Positions 1-5,699 of a DNA stretch of 10,548 nucleotides are shown here, one piece after another. Every line of letters starts with the position of its first letter. Position 1 is the first letter of the stretch. Source of the stretch: Thermodesulfatator atlanticus (GTDB lineage: Bacteria; Desulfobacterota; Thermodesulfobacteria; Thermodesulfobacteriales; Thermodesulfatatoraceae); contig DROK01000162.1 in NCBI GenBank assembly GCA_011321895.1, positions 1 to 10,548 on the forward strand, read 5' to 3'. The notes under the pieces are model-generated. The model had not been told where the DNA came from. It did not search any database and saw only the letters and a list, made by a program, of their open reading frames with translations. The position numbers were made by a program, and so were the translations under genes.

Positions 1-112
1 GTCATTGCGACCCCTGTCGTGGTTAAATCATCACGACAGGGGGAAGCAATCTCTGGAGATCGCCACGCCCCCCTCTACGCATTTTTAAAGCGTAGAGGGG
101 GGTCGCGATGAC
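1..112. repeat. Paired REP-like palindromic element (two inverted units)
   Basis: Two perfect hairpins lie back to back: an 11-bp stem at 11-21/32-42 with a 10-nt loop, and a 13-bp stem at 68-80/90-102 with a 9-nt loop. Around them the flanks are conserved in inverted orientation: GTCATTGCGA at 1-10 matches the reverse complement of 103-112 with one mismatch, and GCAATCTC at 46-53 matches the reverse complement of 56-63 with one mismatch. So units 1-53 and 56-112 are inverted copies that share their feet while their stems differ. This is the architecture of REP/BIME-type dispersed repeats, and 'GTCATTGCGA...GAAGCAATCTC' resembles repeats I recall from many bacterial genomes. The element touches the window edge and could extend left. 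It could also act as a transcription terminator for a gene upstream of the window. Confidence 0.75.
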
Positions 113-232
113 TAACGGGGGTTTATGATGACAATAAGTACGATCAAGCATGTCGGCTTAAAGATGCTCCCATTAATAATTCCGGAAATCGGTCCGGGAC
201 ATCTTGGGCGGTCTCAAAGATTGGGGTATTTA

Positions 233-261
233 TTAACCGTCAAAATCAAGGCGGCTAAAAT
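233..261 (+). promoter_or_regulatory. Candidate sigma70-type promoter for tsaD
   Basis: TTAACC at 233-238 (4/6 to TTGACA) is followed after 17 nt by TAAAAT at 256-261 (5/6 to TATAAT). Transcription would begin near 268, leaving only about 14 nt before the tsaD ATG. That fits the absence of any Shine-Dalgarno sequence in front of tsaD. The rest of 113-281 shows nothing convincing: a weak open frame and no tRNA-like or strong hairpin structure. Confidence 0.4.
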
Positions 262-281
262 TTGCCTGCATTCATACAGCC

Positions 282-1298
282 ATGAAATTACTGGCCCTTG
301 AGACTTCCTGTGACGAAACCGCCTTCGCCGTGCTGGAAGACGGCGAAAAGGTGTGTGCCAACCTCGTGGCCTCCCAAGAAGAGCTCCACCGCCGCTTCGG
401 AGGCATCGTACCTGAGCTTGCTTCCCGCAAACACATGGAGCTCATCCTGCCGCTGGCCCAGCAAACCTTGAAAGAGGCACAGGTGAGGCTGGACGAGATA
501 GAGGCCGTGGCCGTGACCAACGGCCCGGGGCTCATCGGGTCCCTGGTAATCGGGGTCTCCTTTGCAAAGGCCCTTTCCTACGCCCGGGGGATACCTTTGC
601 TGGCGGTAGACCACATAAACGCCCATTTTCTCGCCGCCTTTCTCGAAGAAGAAAAACCCTCGTTTCCCCTGGTAGCCCTGGTGGTCTCCGGAGGGCACAC
701 CGCCCTCTTTTACGTAAAAGACTACCTTGAGTTTTATCTGCTGGGGCAGACCCGGGACGACGCCGCCGGGGAGGCCTTCGACAAGGTGGCCAAACTCCTG
801 GGGCTCGGTTACCCGGGGGGCAGGATCATCAGCCGCCTGGCCGAAGAGGGAGACCCGGAAAGGATTCCCCTTCCCCGCCCCTTGCTCAACAAAGACGTCT
901 TTGACTTCAGTTTCTCTGGCCTCAAGACCGCGGTGGTTAATTTTGTAAATGACCTCCGCCGGAAAGGTCTTCCCGTGCCGGTGCACGACCTTTGTGCCAG
1001 CTTCGAGAAGGCGGTGGTGGAAGTCCTGGTCACCAAGACGCTGAACGCCCTTAAGTTTACCGGGGGCAAAAACCTGGTAGTGGCCGGTGGGGTGGCCGCT
1101 AACAAGAGGCTGCGCCAGACCCTGCGGGAGGAGGCTGCCAAGGGCGGTTTCCGTCTCTTTCTCCCCCGCCCCGCCTATTGTACGGACAACGCCGCCATGG
1201 TGGGGGTTTGCGGCTACCATAAATGGCGCCGGCGCGCTTTTGCCGACCTGGAACTCGACGTCTATGCCCGCAGCCACTTCCCCCGGTACCAGGGATAA
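282..1298 (+). CDS. tsaD: tRNA N6-threonylcarbamoyladenosine synthase catalytic subunit TsaD
   Basis: TsaD (formerly Gcp/YgjD) transfers the threonylcarbamoyl group to A37 of ANN-decoding tRNAs, working in the cytoplasm with TsaB and TsaE. The 338-aa product is full length for the family and has the ASKHA-fold signatures: the N-terminal LETSCDETA (6-14), metal-ligand histidines H111 and H115 in HINAH, SGGHT (136-140), GEAFDKVAKLLGLGYPGG (163-180), FSFSGLKTA (209-217), AGGVAANK (268-275), and the metal-binding Asp D302 in CTDNAAM. The ATG at 282 gives the canonical N-terminus although no Shine-Dalgarno sequence precedes it (initiation may be near-leaderless). The 3' end overlaps the likely rsmA start by 35 nt, so the two are probably co-transcribed. 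TsaB and TsaE are not in the window. Identification is secure. Confidence 0.97.
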   Translation: MKLLALETSCDETAFAVLEDGEKVCANLVASQEELHRRFGGIVPELASRKHMELILPLAQQTLKEAQVRLDEIEAVAVTNGPGLIGSLVIGVSFAKALSYARGIPLLAVDHINAHFLAAFLEEEKPSFPLVALVVSGGHTALFYVKDYLEFYLLGQTRDDAAGEAFDKVAKLLGLGYPGGRIISRLAEEGDPERIPLPRPLLNKDVFDFSFSGLKTAVVNFVNDLRRKGLPVPVHDLCASFEKAVVEVLVTKTLNALKFTGGKNLVVAGGVAANKRLRQTLREEAAKGGFRLFLPRPAYCTDNAAMVGVCGYHKWRRRAFADLELDVYARSHFPRYQG

Positions 1299-2133
1299 AC
1301 CCCCTACCCCGGCGTCGCTGCTCAAGCGTTACGGGCTTAAGGCCAAAAAAGGCCTGGGACAGCACTTTCTAAACGATTTTTCCCTGGCCCGCAGGATAGT
1401 CCAGGTATCAGGGCTCCCCCCGGGAAAGACCGTGGTGGAACTGGGGGCGGGGCTGGGCACCCTGACGCTGGCGCTGGCGGAAAAGGCCGCCCGGGTAATC
1501 GCCTTTGAACTGGACGAAACCCTCATTCAAATCCTTGAGAAAGAAAAGTTTCTCCCCCCAAACGTGGAACTACGCCGGGCAGACATCCTAAAGCTCGACT
1601 ACCTTGCCCTGGCCCGGGAGCTTGGCCAACCCTTCGTCCTTTTCGGCAACCTTCCGTATTATCTCTCAAGCAGGCTCCTTTACAAACTCATCGAAGAAAG
1701 GGAAGCCTTTAATTGGGCCGTCTTTATGTTCCAGAAGGAGGTTGCGGAACGCCTCCTGGCCGCCCCGGGTACCAAAGATTACGGCCCTCTTACGGTGTAT
1801 TTGAAGCTTACCGCTGAGGTGCAAAGGCTGATGAATCTCCCGCCAGGCTGTTTTTACCCGGCTCCAGAAGTGCATTCCACGGTGGTTAAGATAACCATCA
1901 AACAAAGACCACCCCTTCCCCAGGAGGAGGCCCTCCAAAAACTCCTGAAAATCGCCTTTTCTTCCCGGCGCAAAAAACTCGTAAAGAACCTGGCGGCCCT
2001 GGGGCTAAAAAAAGAGGAGCTTAAAAAGATTCTGGCGGCCCTCGGCCTTCCGGAAAACGTACGGGCCGAAGAGATCCCCCCGGAAAAGTTCCTGGCCCTG
2101 GCCCAACACCTGGGGCCGCTTAAAGCCTGGTGA
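1264..2133 (+). CDS. rsmA: 16S rRNA (adenine1518/1519-N6)-dimethyltransferase RsmA/KsgA
   Basis: RsmA dimethylates the two adjacent adenines in the 3'-terminal hairpin of 16S rRNA during 30S maturation, using SAM. With the ATG at 1264 the product is 289 aa, slightly longer than typical (about 260-280). Visible motifs are LGQHFLND (31-38), the SAM-binding ELGAGLG (59-65), acidic FELDE (81-85), the catalytic GNLPYY (128-133), FQKEVAERL (156-164), PAPEVHSTVV (199-208) and SSRRKKLVKNL (233-243). The open frame runs further upstream inside tsaD, but 1264 is the last ATG before the conserved core. A weak GGAA lies 10 nt before it. The first ~20 residues are not conserved-looking, so a non-ATG start near 1318 is possible. 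The 3' end overlaps the convergent amidotransferase gene by 14 bp. Function is sure, the start less so. Confidence 0.95.
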   Translation: MPAATSPGTRDKPPTPASLLKRYGLKAKKGLGQHFLNDFSLARRIVQVSGLPPGKTVVELGAGLGTLTLALAEKAARVIAFELDETLIQILEKEKFLPPNVELRRADILKLDYLALARELGQPFVLFGNLPYYLSSRLLYKLIEEREAFNWAVFMFQKEVAERLLAAPGTKDYGPLTVYLKLTAEVQRLMNLPPGCFYPAPEVHSTVVKITIKQRPPLPQEEALQKLLKIAFSSRRKKLVKNLAALGLKKEELKKILAALGLPENVRAEEIPPEKFLALAQHLGPLKAW

Positions 2134-2827
2134 AATCATCCAGGAGACGGAAAAGCCTTTGGTGGCAAAATTCGTAGAGTTCAGGCTGGCCCTTCAGATA
2201 ATCCGGCTCCTGGACGTAAGGTCCGCCCGGGGATAAATCCTGAGCGCTCTTTTCCAGGAGCTCGGAGACGATCTCCGGGGTCACTTCCAGGTGGAACTGG
2301 AGGCCCAGAATACGTTCTTCGTAAAGGAAGGCCTGGTTCTCACAGGCTTCGGACCGAAAGAGCTTCACCGCGCCTTCAGGCAGAGAGAAAGTCTCCCCGT
2401 GCCAGTGAAAGACCACCATACTCGGCGGCCAGTCCTGAAAAAGCCGGTGGGCGCGCCCGGCCTTGGTAAGCTCCACGGGAAACCACCCTATCTCTTTATA
2501 ATGATTGGGAAAAACCTCCGCCCCCAGGGTTTCGGCCAGCAGCTGGGCCCCCAAACAGACTCCCAGGATCTTTATCCGGTGGTCATCTTCGTTAACGATG
2601 TTTTTGAGAAACTGTTTTTCTTCCGCCAGCCAGGGGTATTGGGCCTCGTCGTGGACACTCATGGGCCCACCCATGAGGACCAAAAGATCAAAATCCTGGG
2701 CGGAAGGGAAAGGCTCGTCGAGAAAGACCCGGGTGTGCGAAACCTCAAGCCCCCGGCTCCGGGCCCAATCTAAAATGGCTCCCGGAGTCTCGAAGGGAAC
2801 GTGCTGAATGTAGTGCAGCCTTGGCAT
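2120..2827 (-). CDS. Class I glutamine amidotransferase (GMP-synthase-like GATase1 domain protein)
   Basis: This 235-aa protein is a stand-alone class I glutamine amidotransferase, hydrolysing glutamine to pass ammonia to an acceptor. The catalytic triad is visible: nucleophile C91 in LGVCLGAQLLAE (89-100), H179 and E181 in GLQFHLE (175-181). An oxyanion-type GGP lies at 53-55 (VLMGGPMSV), and HWHGE at 141-145 is typical of the GMPS-like subgroup. It does not look like TrpG or PabA despite sitting behind a DAHP synthase gene. Its ATG shares one base with the stop of that upstream gene (TGATG), and AGGGAGA at 2833-2839 provides a ribosome site, so translation is probably coupled. The acceptor substrate cannot be read from the sequence. 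Related proteins are often annotated merely as GMP synthase-like or peptidase C26 family. Confidence 0.88.
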   Translation of the reverse strand: MPRLHYIQHVPFETPGAILDWARSRGLEVSHTRVFLDEPFPSAQDFDLLVLMGGPMSVHDEAQYPWLAEEKQFLKNIVNEDDHRIKILGVCLGAQLLAETLGAEVFPNHYKEIGWFPVELTKAGRAHRLFQDWPPSMVVFHWHGETFSLPEGAVKLFRSEACENQAFLYEERILGLQFHLEVTPEIVSELLEKSAQDLSPGGPYVQEPDYLKGQPELYEFCHQRLFRLLDDFTRL

Positions 2828-3978
2828 CAGTATCTCCCTACCTGCAAAGTGGGGGACAAAGCCCTTAAAGCGTAGCGGTTGGCCAAATCCTTACGTTGCT
2901 GGTAGGCCTCCCGCACGATCTTCATGTCTTCCACAAAATGGGGCAGTTCTTCCAGGGTCAAGGCCTGAGGGCCGTCACAGAGGGCCACCTCCGGCCGGGG
3001 GTGGAATTCCACCAGGATCATGTTGGCCCCGGCAATGACCCCCTGGGCCGCGGCGTGGAAGATCTCCTGGATGCCGTCAGGGGCAAAACTCCTCCGCCCC
3101 ACGGAATGGGTGGGGTCCACACAAACGGGCAAACGGGTAAGGCTCTTTACCACCGGCACGTGGGCGAAATCAACCAGATTGCGGTGAGGGTCCCCAAGGT
3201 TGGTCTTCACCCCGCGCAGGCAAAAGACAATGTTACGGTTCCCCTCGCTGGCAATATACTCGCAAGCGTTAAGACTCTCTTCGATGGTGATCCCCATCCC
3301 GCGCTTGTAAAGGACGGGAAATTCTCGCTGACTGCCCACGGCCTTTAAGAGTTCAAAATTCTGGGCGTTGCGCGTGCCGATCTGGAGCATCACCCCGGTG
3401 GGGCGCCCGGCCCGCTCAAGCTCTTCATAGATCTCTTCGATGTGGGCCTCCTTACACACCTCCATGGCGATGCAGCGGATACCGTATTTGCCGGCCAGCT
3501 CAAAGAGCCAGGGCAGACACTTACGCCCGTGCCCCTGGAAGGAATAAGGGTTGGTGCGGGGTTTGTAAGCCCCCATCCGGGAAGTGACCAGCCCCACTTC
3601 CTTTAAGGCGGCAAACATCTGTTCCACGTGTTCCGGGGTGTCGACCGCGCACAGACCGGCAAAGATATGGAAGGAGTCCTGGTCGAAATAAAGCCCGTTA
3701 TAGGTAAAACCCAGACCGTCCTGGTCAGCGGTGTGCCGCCCGATAAGACGGTATTTTTTGGAAACCCTCACCACCCGTTCTACCCCGGGAAGATGGGCGA
3801 TCTCTTCGTCCGGGATGCGGGAGGTGTCTCCGATAACGTAGATTTCCACTACTTTTCGTTCAGCCCCCGTAACCCCGGAGATACGGGTGGTAACGTCCTG
3901 ATAATATTTCAGCGTCTCAAGAATCCTCTGGACTTCCGGGCCAGAAGGATCTATATCTGGTTTGAGAATGATAATCAT
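2827..3978 (-). CDS. aroF: 3-deoxy-7-phosphoheptulonate (DAHP) synthase, type I-beta
   Basis: DAHP synthase condenses phosphoenolpyruvate and erythrose-4-phosphate in the first step of the shikimate pathway. The 383-aa protein has a ferredoxin-like N-terminal regulatory domain (about 1-75, starting MIIILKPD) and a TIM-barrel. Expected active-site features are C110 (AGLCAVD), KPRTNPYSFQG (139-149), IGTRN (200-204), K225-R226 (YKRGM), R255, H291 in DPTHSVGRR, E324 in VEFHP and D335 in LCDG. Several motifs are altered from the common family forms as I remember them: AGPCSVE has become AGLCAVD, and CERGIRT has become CLRGVKT. The ATG at 3978 is chosen because AGAGGTGG at 3983-3990 precedes it and it gives the family N-terminus; the open frame extends 20 codons further up. 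It is co-transcribed with the amidotransferase gene and diverges from marC. A paralogue with altered specificity is possible. Confidence 0.88.
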   Translation of the reverse strand: MIIILKPDIDPSGPEVQRILETLKYYQDVTTRISGVTGAERKVVEIYVIGDTSRIPDEEIAHLPGVERVVRVSKKYRLIGRHTADQDGLGFTYNGLYFDQDSFHIFAGLCAVDTPEHVEQMFAALKEVGLVTSRMGAYKPRTNPYSFQGHGRKCLPWLFELAGKYGIRCIAMEVCKEAHIEEIYEELERAGRPTGVMLQIGTRNAQNFELLKAVGSQREFPVLYKRGMGITIEESLNACEYIASEGNRNIVFCLRGVKTNLGDPHRNLVDFAHVPVVKSLTRLPVCVDPTHSVGRRSFAPDGIQEIFHAAAQGVIAGANMILVEFHPRPEVALCDGPQALTLEELPHFVEDMKIVREAYQQRKDLANRYALRALSPTLQVGRY

Positions 3979-4052
3979 GAGACCACCTCTTTGTTTTTGT
4001 TGAAGATAATAATCTAACCCTGGGAAACGAAAATGCAAACGGACTCAAGGCG
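3979..4052. promoter_or_regulatory. Divergent AT-rich intergenic region between DAHP synthase and marC genes
   Basis: These 74 bp must hold the promoters of both outward-facing genes. On the minus strand TATTAT (4006-4011) and TAGATT (4011-4016, with TTTGCA at 4034-4039, 17 nt spacing) are -10 candidates. On the plus strand GATAAT (4005-4010) is a -10 candidate with no good -35. None is convincing alone. The minus side also carries the DAHP synthase ribosome site at 3983-3990. Confidence 0.35.
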
Positions 4053-4700
4053 ATGTTGAGCTTTATTTTGCAGGTTTTCAGCGGTTTTATCGCTATCATG
4101 AACCCTATCGGAAACGTCCCGGTATTTATCGGGCTGGTGGAGGAATTTGACGAGAAGACCAAAAAGAAAGTGGCCCAGAAGGCCGTCCTGGCGGCCTTTA
4201 TCATCTGTACCATCTTTGTCCTGGCAGGCAATTTCATCTTCCGTTTCTTTGGTATTACGCTGGCGGCCTTCCGGATCGCCGGCGGGATTCTGGTCTTTTT
4301 GATCGCTTACCACCTCCTGCGGGGCAAGGCTTCCCGGCAACACCACCCCGGGGAGGAAGAACACGAAGAAGCTGATCCAGACTCCATCGCTATCACCCCG
4401 CTGGCTACCCCTATCCTGGCCGGACCCGGGACCATCACCACCGCCATGTCCTTTGCCGGGGCCAGAACACATTTTTACGACCTTCTCGTGGTTATCGGGG
4501 TCTTTGGGATCGTCTGTCTCCTCACTTACGTCTGTTTCATATACGGAGAGGCCATTTCCGAAAGACTGGGACGGACGAGAATCGGGGTTATCACCAGGCT
4601 CATGGGGTTAATTCTGGCGGTCATCGCGGTCCAGATGGTCCTTGAGGGATTAAAGGAGGCCTTTCCTTATTTGACCAGCGGCACCATCTCAAAACCGTAG
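4053..4700 (+). CDS. MarC family integral membrane protein (NAAT-type)
   Basis: This 215-aa inner-membrane protein belongs to the MarC (UPF0056/NAAT) family, whose transport role is poorly established; MarC itself is not needed for multiple antibiotic resistance. It shows about six hydrophobic segments (roughly 3-25, 42-64, 66-88, 113-133, 143-164, 180-200). The two family half-motifs are present: NPIGNVPVF (17-25) and TPLATPILAGPGTIT (115-129). So are AFRIAGGILVFLIA (72-85) and RLMGLILAVIAVQM (182-195). A charged loop at 91-111 (His/Glu-rich) separates the halves. The ATG has only a poorly spaced AAGG before it, but no other in-frame start exists upstream. The 3' end overlaps the convergent ThiF-like gene by 34 bp. 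Family assignment is firm; the substrate is unknown. Confidence 0.9.
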   Translation: MLSFILQVFSGFIAIMNPIGNVPVFIGLVEEFDEKTKKKVAQKAVLAAFIICTIFVLAGNFIFRFFGITLAAFRIAGGILVFLIAYHLLRGKASRQHHPGEEEHEEADPDSIAITPLATPILAGPGTITTAMSFAGARTHFYDLLVVIGVFGIVCLLTYVCFIYGEAISERLGRTRIGVITRLMGLILAVIAVQMVLEGLKEAFPYLTSGTISKP

Positions 4701-5344
4701 TGCTCAAGGTCGACCACCAGCAAACGGCCGGCAAGCCGGGGACCCCGTCCACAGATGATGTTAACCACTTCCTGGACCTGTAAGGCCGCCAGCACGGCAC
4801 AAATGCTGAAAACCGCCGAAGGGATCTCCTCCTCTCTGGCCCCTGCGAAAATATCTTTTAAACGGCTGGTGGCATCGGGAGAAATCGTGGTTACCTGACC
4901 GAAAAACCCCGAAAGACCTGCGTGTACCAGATATTTGCCGGCCTTTCTGGCCAGTTCGTCCAGGACAAAACGGCTCTCCCAATTATCCAGGGCGTCTACC
5001 ACCACCTTGGTCTGGGAGGGAATGACCGTCCTTTCGGACACCGGCTGCACCCAGGCCTCCACCCAGAGGTCATCCCGGATGGCAAGGAGCCTTTCCTTGG
5101 CCACCTGGGCCTTAAAGGCCCCGACGTCTTTAGCGGTATAGAGGATTTGGCGGTTGAGATCAGAAGGGCTTACCCGGTCGGGGTCGACCAGGACCAGCCC
5201 CCCGATCCCGAACCGGGTAAGGCCTTCGGCGACAAAGCCTCCCAGCCCCCCGATCCCGGCCACAAAGACAGTAGCCGCCCTCAGCCTGGCCTGTTCTTCG
5301 GGACCCAAGAGGGCCTTCTGGCGGGCGAAAATAGACTCTCTCAT
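4667..5344 (-). CDS. ThiF/MoeB/HesA-family (E1-like) adenylyltransferase
   Basis: The 225-aa protein should adenylate the C-terminal glycine of a ubiquitin-like sulfur carrier, here most likely the MoaD/ThiS-like protein encoded immediately upstream. Features are the Rossmann nucleotide loop GIGGLG (30-35), the acidic end of beta-2 in LVDPDRV (52-58), the ATP-binding DLNRQ (62-66), K78, and DALDN (117-121), with the hydrophobic C-terminal helix AVLAALQVQEVV (183-194). It lacks both CxxC pairs that bind zinc in MoeB and ThiF; the only cysteines are C182 and C198, and neither aligns obviously with the catalytic sulfur-transfer cysteine. This points to a short, HesA-like variant. Its ATG overlaps the upstream stop by 4 nt (ATGA), with AGGAG at 5352-5356, so the pair is coupled. 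The pathway (thiamine, molybdenum/tungsten cofactor, other) cannot be decided. Confidence 0.88.
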   Translation of the reverse strand: MRESIFARQKALLGPEEQARLRAATVFVAGIGGLGGFVAEGLTRFGIGGLVLVDPDRVSPSDLNRQILYTAKDVGAFKAQVAKERLLAIRDDLWVEAWVQPVSERTVIPSQTKVVVDALDNWESRFVLDELARKAGKYLVHAGLSGFFGQVTTISPDATSRLKDIFAGAREEEIPSAVFSICAVLAALQVQEVVNIICGRGPRLAGRLLVVDLEHYGFEMVPLVK

Positions 5345-5616
5345 CCCCCGGCTCCTGGAGGAAAAATGACCACCGTGTCCCCGGGAGAAACCTGGGTTTC
5401 TAAGCCAGCCAGGTGGTGGATATTCTTCCCGTTAACCAGGATCACCACCCCGGGTTTCAGTTCTTTTCCCTCAAGGAGATGGGCCAAAAGCCCGGGATAT
5501 TCCTTTTCGAGCAGGGCCAAAAGTTCGGCCAAAGGGAGGGAGTCCTTTAAAGGGATCTCCTTTTCCCAGGGGGTAAAACGCAGTCTTAAAGTGCCCAAGA
5601 GTTTTATTTTCACCAT
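5341..5616 (-). CDS. MoaD/ThiS-family ubiquitin-like sulfur carrier protein
   Basis: A 91-aa beta-grasp protein that ends exactly in Gly-Gly, the terminus that is adenylated and then thiocarboxylated in MoaD and ThiS. It begins MVKIKLLGTLR, typical of MoaD. It carries NGKNIHHLAGLETQV (60-74) and GDTVVIFPPGAGG (79-91), the usual 'gD.V.i.PP..GG' ending. The start at 5616 is chosen by family length. The frame also has an ATG at 5637 that would add seven residues and lies within a candidate -10 box. No clear ribosome site precedes either. The gene overlaps the ThiF-like adenylyltransferase gene by 4 nt, which identifies the probable partner enzyme. MoaD-like is favoured over ThiS by the N-terminus and the PPGAGG end, but a role in thiamine or tungsten cofactor synthesis is possible. 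Confidence 0.87.
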   Translation of the reverse strand: MVKIKLLGTLRLRFTPWEKEIPLKDSLPLAELLALLEKEYPGLLAHLLEGKELKPGVVILVNGKNIHHLAGLETQVSPGDTVVIFPPGAGG

Positions 5617-5632
5617 GGAATATGGTCTTTTT

Positions 5633-5662
5633 AACATAAGACTTGACGCTCTCCCAAGACAA
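5633..5662 (-). promoter_or_regulatory. Weak candidate promoter for the MoaD-like/ThiF-like pair
   Basis: On the minus strand TTGTCT (5657-5662) and TATGTT (5633-5638) are separated by 18 nt, each matching 4 of 6 consensus bases. Transcription would begin about 10 nt before the ATG at 5616, nearly leaderless. It overlaps the opposite-facing aminotransferase promoter, so the two would compete for polymerase. Confidence 0.25.
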
Positions 5663-5671
5663 AGGTTTAAA
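5643..5671 (+). promoter_or_regulatory. Sigma70-type promoter for the aminotransferase-ligase operon
   Basis: TTGACG (5643-5648, 5/6 to consensus) and TTTAAA (5666-5671, 4/6) are spaced by an optimal 17 nt. Transcription would start near 5678, giving a leader of about 22 nt that contains the GGGAGG ribosome site at 5687-5692. Confidence 0.55.
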
Positions 5672-5699
5672 GCAGCTAAAAGCACAGGGAGGTTTAAAA

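Noticed and set aside
182..197. Short inverted repeat CCGGA/TCCGG with a 6-nt loop upstream of tsaD
   Set aside because: Only 5 bp of stem and no T-run; expected by chance.
125..301. A 58-codon open frame (ATG-ATG start after GGGGG) that overlaps the first 20 nt of tsaD
   Set aside because: Its product resembles no family I know, its composition looks like an AT-richer intergenic stretch, and the G-run is too close to the ATG for a normal ribosome site. It could be a coupling leader ORF, but conservation data would be needed.
1087..1263. N-terminal extension of the rsmA frame inside tsaD (up to 59 extra codons)
   Set aside because: It would make RsmA far longer than the family and the added residues are Pro/Arg-rich, as expected of an out-of-frame reading of tsaD.
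288..1325. Long minus-strand open frame (345 codons) opposite tsaD
   Set aside because: It is the shadow of tsaD, which has every family motif on the plus strand; the antisense product shows no domain and low-complexity Gly/Pro-rich content.
3979..4038. 20-codon N-terminal extension of the DAHP synthase
   Set aside because: The start at 3978 has a good ribosome site and matches the family's ferredoxin-like N-terminus; the extension lies in the AT-rich promoter region.
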